Origin: PALSA-129 sp050014595
GTDB lineage: Bacteria > Acidobacteriota > Terriglobia > Bryobacterales > Bryobacteraceae
Direction of reading: 5' to 3'
NCBI GenBank assembly: GCA_050014595.1
Contig: JBEKDA010000003.1
Location: 62,001-126,000, forward strand
DNA: 64,000 nt
Shown here piece by piece: positions 61,361 through 64,000 of this stretch (the stretch's first letter is position 1; each line of letters opens with the position of its first letter). The translations under genes were made by a program, and so were the position numbers. The notes beneath the pieces are model-generated. The model made no database searches. It was not told the DNA's origin and saw only the letters and a list, made by a program, of their open reading frames with translations.

Positions 61361-62356
61361 TTACTTCACGGACAGGAATTCGCTCACGTTCTCGCGCAGC
61401 AGTTGCGGGAAACTCTTGTCGAGGTACGAGCGGATGGAAACGTAGCATTCGTCGCACTGGTTGTGGCGCGTGAATTCGGCGATCATGCGGCTGCGGTCTT
61501 CCAGTCGGTACCGTCGGAACTGCATCGAGCATGGTTGCAGCGCGCCATCGGCGGTCACCACCAGGAAGCGCAGGGCCGCCTGACACCCGGGCGTTCCCTT
61601 GTTGGCGAAATACCGGCGCGTGGCCTCGAGCGTGCTGGGCGCGTTGACGATCCAGTGGGTGGAATCGCGGCGCGCCTCCACGCGGTCCAGGTGCTCATTC
61701 AGCGTGGCCAATTGCTCCGGCGTCTCCAGGAAGTAATCGCGGCAGCCCGTGCGCCGCGCCGAGTACGCGCTGTAGCACAGGTTTACGCCCCACTCGCGGG
61801 CCTTGTCGGCGATGGCGCTGATCTCGCCGACATTCTCGGTCGTGATGCAACTGTTGAGCACGATGTCGTCGCGCCCCAGTTTCGCGAGGCGCGGGACCAG
61901 ATCCTCCAGGTGCCGGTAGAGCCCGGGGAGTAAGCGAAAATCATCGTGCCGCCCGTCGGGAAAATCCAGGCTCACGGAAAATTGGTCGATGCCCGCATCG
62001 GCCAGCGCCAGGTACTTCTCCCCGGTCATCAGCGACCAGTTGGAAACCAGAATTGTATAAGGTACGCCCGCGCCGCCCTTGATCGTGCGCACGACCTCCA
62101 CTATGTCGTCGCGCATCAGCGGTTCGCCGCCCGAAACCTGCACCACGCACGGCCTCAGCGCTTCCATGTAGCGGCGATAGTCGGCCGGCTTGAGGTTGCG
62201 CGATTCGTCGCGCGGCCCGCCGTGGTCGCAGTGTTTGCACCAGCACGTGCAGGCGTCCGTCACTTCAAATGAGACCACGATGGGGCGTTCGGCGAGCCAG
62301 TTCAGCGACCCTCGTCCGATGATCCTCAACGAGTCGAGTAGTGGGACCTTGCGCAA
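61361..62356 (-). CDS. Radical SAM protein with C-terminal cysteine cluster
   Basis: 331 residues. The SAM-cluster motif is CTCWCKHC near 36-43 (Cx3Cx2C within it), VQVSGGEPLMRDDI near 72, and the C-terminal cysteines are in PGCQAALRF, QPCSMQF and QCDECY near 255-305, a SPASM/twitch-like auxiliary cluster. The start is a TTG at 62356 with TAGCAT 6 nt upstream. Substrate unknown; related proteins act in lipid or peptide modification. It is divergent from the YkgJ gene. Confidence 0.85.
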   Translation of the reverse strand: MRKVPLLDSLRIIGRGSLNWLAERPIVVSFEVTDACTCWCKHCDHGGPRDESRNLKPADYRRYMEALRPCVVQVSGGEPLMRDDIVEVVRTIKGGAGVPYTILVSNWSLMTGEKYLALADAGIDQFSVSLDFPDGRHDDFRLLPGLYRHLEDLVPRLAKLGRDDIVLNSCITTENVGEISAIADKAREWGVNLCYSAYSARRTGCRDYFLETPEQLATLNEHLDRVEARRDSTHWIVNAPSTLEATRRYFANKGTPGCQAALRFLVVTADGALQPCSMQFRRYRLEDRSRMIAEFTRHNQCDECYVSIRSYLDKSFPQLLRENVSEFLSVK

Positions 62357-62391
62357 AACACAATGCTAACACGCAGCGTTATGCTCGAAGC

Positions 62392-62943
62392 ATGCCGGGC
62401 GATCGCGACTTCATCCAGATTCTCGACGCCGCGCTCGCCGAATCGGTTCGCAAGAGCGGCGGGTGGCTGGTGTGCCGGCTCGGCTGCACCGAGTGCTGCA
62501 TCGGCCCGTTTCCCATCACCCGGCTCGACGCCGTGCGCCTGCGCGAGGGGCTTGCCGAGTTGCAACAGACCGGCCCCGCCCGCGCCGCCCGCGTCCTCCA
62601 GCGCTCGCGCGAAGCCGTCGCGCGCGGCGCCGAAAACGAGGAGGATGCCTGCCCGGTGCTCGATCCCGAAACCGGAGCTTGCGATCTCTATGCCGCCCGG
62701 CCCGTCACCTGCCGTACGTTCGGACCACCAATGCGCTGGGGCAGTGAGCCACTGGGCATCTGCGAGCTAAACTTCCAGGGCGCCACGGATGAAGAAATCG
62801 CGGCCTGCGAAGTCGCGCTCGACGTGCGGCAACTGGAAGCCGGCCTGCTCGACAGCCTGGAGCGCGCGACCGGCGCGGCAGGCGAAACCTCGGCAGCCCT
62901 TGCGCTCCTCAATATCCCGGATCGTTCCCCGGCTTCCACTTGA
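62392..62943 (+). CDS. YkgJ-family cysteine cluster protein
   Basis: 183 residues from the ATG at 62392 (TATGCT 6 nt upstream). The conserved cysteines are in VCRLGCTECCIGPFPI near 28-43 and CPVLDPETGACDLYAARPVTCRTFGPP near 85-111, the Fe/Zn-binding layout of YkgJ proteins. Function is not established. Its 3' end overlaps the thioredoxin-like gene by 35 bp tail to tail. Confidence 0.9.
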   Translation: MPGDRDFIQILDAALAESVRKSGGWLVCRLGCTECCIGPFPITRLDAVRLREGLAELQQTGPARAARVLQRSREAVARGAENEEDACPVLDPETGACDLYAARPVTCRTFGPPMRWGSEPLGICELNFQGATDEEIAACEVALDVRQLEAGLLDSLERATGAAGETSAALALLNIPDRSPAST

Positions 62944-63484
62944 TGTTGCAACCGATGCTGGGCCTCTGTTCCGCGCTCACCGCACGTCCGGCCAGCACCG
63001 CGTCGATGGCCGCGCGGAGATCGCTGCCGGTCACCGGAACGTCGTTCTTCGGCCGGCTGCCGTCCATTTGCCCGCGGTACGCCAGCCTGCGCCCCGCATC
63101 GAACAGGAAGAAATCCGGCGTGCAGGCCGCGCGGTAAGCGTTGGCGGCTTCCTGGGTCTCGTCGTAGCAATAGGGGAACGCGAAGTCCAGCTCCGCCGCC
63201 TGGGCGCGCAGCCCTTCGGGCGAGTCTTCCGGATACTGCGCCACGTCGTTCGACGAAATGGCCACGATCCCAAGCCCCGAGCCGTCGTACTCCTTAAGCA
63301 GCTTCGCGAGGCCGGCCTGCACATGTTTCACGTACGGGCAGTGCGGGCACAGAAACATCACCAGCAGGCCTTTGCTTCGGGCGAACGTATCGAGCGTGAT
63401 GGTCTTGCCGGAGACGGCATCCGGCAGCGAAAAGCCGGGCGCGCCGGTTCCCAGCGCGAGCATAGTGGATTCAACAGCGGCCAT
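62909..63484 (-). CDS. Thioredoxin-fold AhpC/TSA-like protein
   Basis: 191 residues. After PGFSLPDAVSGKTITLD comes LLVMFLCPHCPYVKHVQ near 45, a CxxC active site (CPHC) of thioredoxin or peroxiredoxin type, then GIVAISSNDVAQYPEDSPEG near 75, and TPDFFLFDAGRRLAYRGQ near 120. This is a cytosolic redox protein of the thiol-peroxidase-like family, substrate unknown. The ATG at 63484 is 22 bp from the ArsR stop. Confidence 0.9.
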   Translation of the reverse strand: MAAVESTMLALGTGAPGFSLPDAVSGKTITLDTFARSKGLLVMFLCPHCPYVKHVQAGLAKLLKEYDGSGLGIVAISSNDVAQYPEDSPEGLRAQAAELDFAFPYCYDETQEAANAYRAACTPDFFLFDAGRRLAYRGQMDGSRPKNDVPVTGSDLRAAIDAVLAGRAVSAEQRPSIGCNIKWKPGNDPGY

Positions 63485-63506
63485 GACTTCACGATATCAG
63501 AGTCCG

Positions 63507-63845
63507 CTAGCCACTCTCTTCGACCATGGTCTTCAAGCGGGCCAGCGCGCCGTCCCACTGCCGCGAGACAGCTTCCAGAAACGCGCGGGCCTGCTCCACC
63601 CGCTTGCGATCGAGCGACCAGCGCCGCTCCCGCCCGAGCCGCGTCCCGCGCGCGAGGCCCGCGCCGGCCAGCACGTGCAGGTGCTTGGTGACCGCCTGGC
63701 GCGTGATCTCGCCGCCCGCGGCCAGCTCGGTGATGGACACGGTGTCGCCCCGCGCCAGCCGCAGCAGGATGCGCAGCCGTGTCTCATCGCCCAGCGCCGC
63801 GAACAGCGTTGCCGAAGCCCTGGTCTGCGATTTACTTCGCGCCAC
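63507..63845 (-). CDS. ArsR-family transcriptional regulator
   Basis: 112 residues from the GTG at 63845. The winged HTH is clear: LFAALGDETRLRILLRLARGDTVSITELA, ITRQAVTKHLHVLAGAGLARG, then RKRVEQARAFLEAV. No metal-binding cysteines are seen, so it is of the SRPBCC-linked type. It overlaps the stop of the upstream SRPBCC gene by 14 bp. Confidence 0.88.
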   Translation of the reverse strand: MARSKSQTRASATLFAALGDETRLRILLRLARGDTVSITELAAGGEITRQAVTKHLHVLAGAGLARGTRLGRERRWSLDRKRVEQARAFLEAVSRQWDGALARLKTMVEESG

Positions 63846-64000
63846 TGAAATACCGATCGAGGGCCTCCATCTGAATCTTCCAACCGGCCTCATTCTCTCC
63901 GAATACCCTGGTAATGCGGCTCGGGAAGAGCTGGTCGAATCCCGATTCCGTCACCGTGACCAGGGTGCCGCCCTCGGCGTCTTCCAGCCGGAAGACTACC
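63832..64000 (-). CDS. SRPBCC (AHSA1-like) protein, 5' end off the window
   Basis: The minus strand reads VVFRLEDAEGGTLVTVTESGFDQ, then RITRVFGENEAGWKIQMEALDRYFSGAK and a TAA at 63832, the C-terminal half of an AHSA1/START-like domain. Such genes often pair with ArsR regulators, here overlapping by 14 bp. Confidence 0.82.
   Translation of the reverse strand, partial: VVFRLEDAEGGTLVTVTESGFDQLFPSRITRVFGENEAGWKIQMEALDRYFSGAK

Overview
The window looks like chromosomal DNA of an acidobacterium of the Solibacter/Bryobacter type. The evidence is a high-GC genome, a member of the Solibacter-expanded TIGR03435 paralogue family, an acidobacterial VWFA-domain protein, and many dispersed palindromic intergenic repeats. 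Both edges cut genes: a sugar-phosphate isomerase on the left and an SRPBCC-domain protein on the right. I saw no rRNA, tRNA, CRISPR, IS element or phage gene.

Layout. 1-4.7 kb is a sugar or sugar-acid catabolic island: two Tat-type proteins (isomerase/epimerase and Gfo/Idh/MocA dehydrogenase), a TalC/FSA-type aldolase, a divergent MFS transporter and an FCD-type GntR regulator. A palindrome sits over the overlapping divergent promoters. 5-9 kb is a translation operon (rplM-rpsI-rpsB-tsf-pyrH-frr). 9-16 kb holds a coiled-coil protein, a TrmJ-like methyltransferase, a POTRA-only protein and the lipoate group lpdA-lipB-E2. 16-19.4 kb holds a copper amine oxidase, hicBA and a TIGR03435 protein. 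19.6-25 kb is a very large CoA-dehydratase-activase-like pair. 25-31.7 kb holds a TMTC-like TPR membrane protein, an EVE protein, a vapBC-type locus, a B12-type radical SAM gene that very probably encodes a selenoprotein, nadA and moaA.

31.8-41 kb holds a VWFA protein, a YtrA-type regulator with a membrane partner, an LpxL-type acyltransferase, guaB, the remnant of a UPF0175/DUF3368 toxin-antitoxin pair, and an overlapping four-gene cassette (two Tmk-like kinases, SixA, DUF2252). 41-47 kb holds a Ser/Thr kinase-FGE fusion, yceD-rpmF-plsX and an extended DsbD. 47.3-49.4 kb is a lower-GC accessory patch of hypothetical genes. 49.4-64 kb holds secreted and hydrolytic proteins (M28 peptidase, large GH2 enzyme), a pseudo-receiver/HATPase fusion, DUF4342, a VOC pseudogene truncated at a dispersed repeat, HD, Rsm22, TonB-like, radical SAM, YkgJ, thioredoxin-like, ArsR and SRPBCC genes.

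Main discovery. The radical SAM gene at 28341-29729 has an in-frame TGA directly after a Cys codon. Read as selenocysteine, the end becomes ...YCUAEP plus eight residues, and a SECIS-like hairpin follows the TGA at the expected distance. Other points of interest are recurrent -10 boxes 6-9 nt before start codons (probable leaderless mRNAs), at least four families of palindromic repeats, a Walker A Lys-to-Arg change in one of the tandem Tmk-like kinases, and a receiver domain without its phosphoacceptor aspartate.
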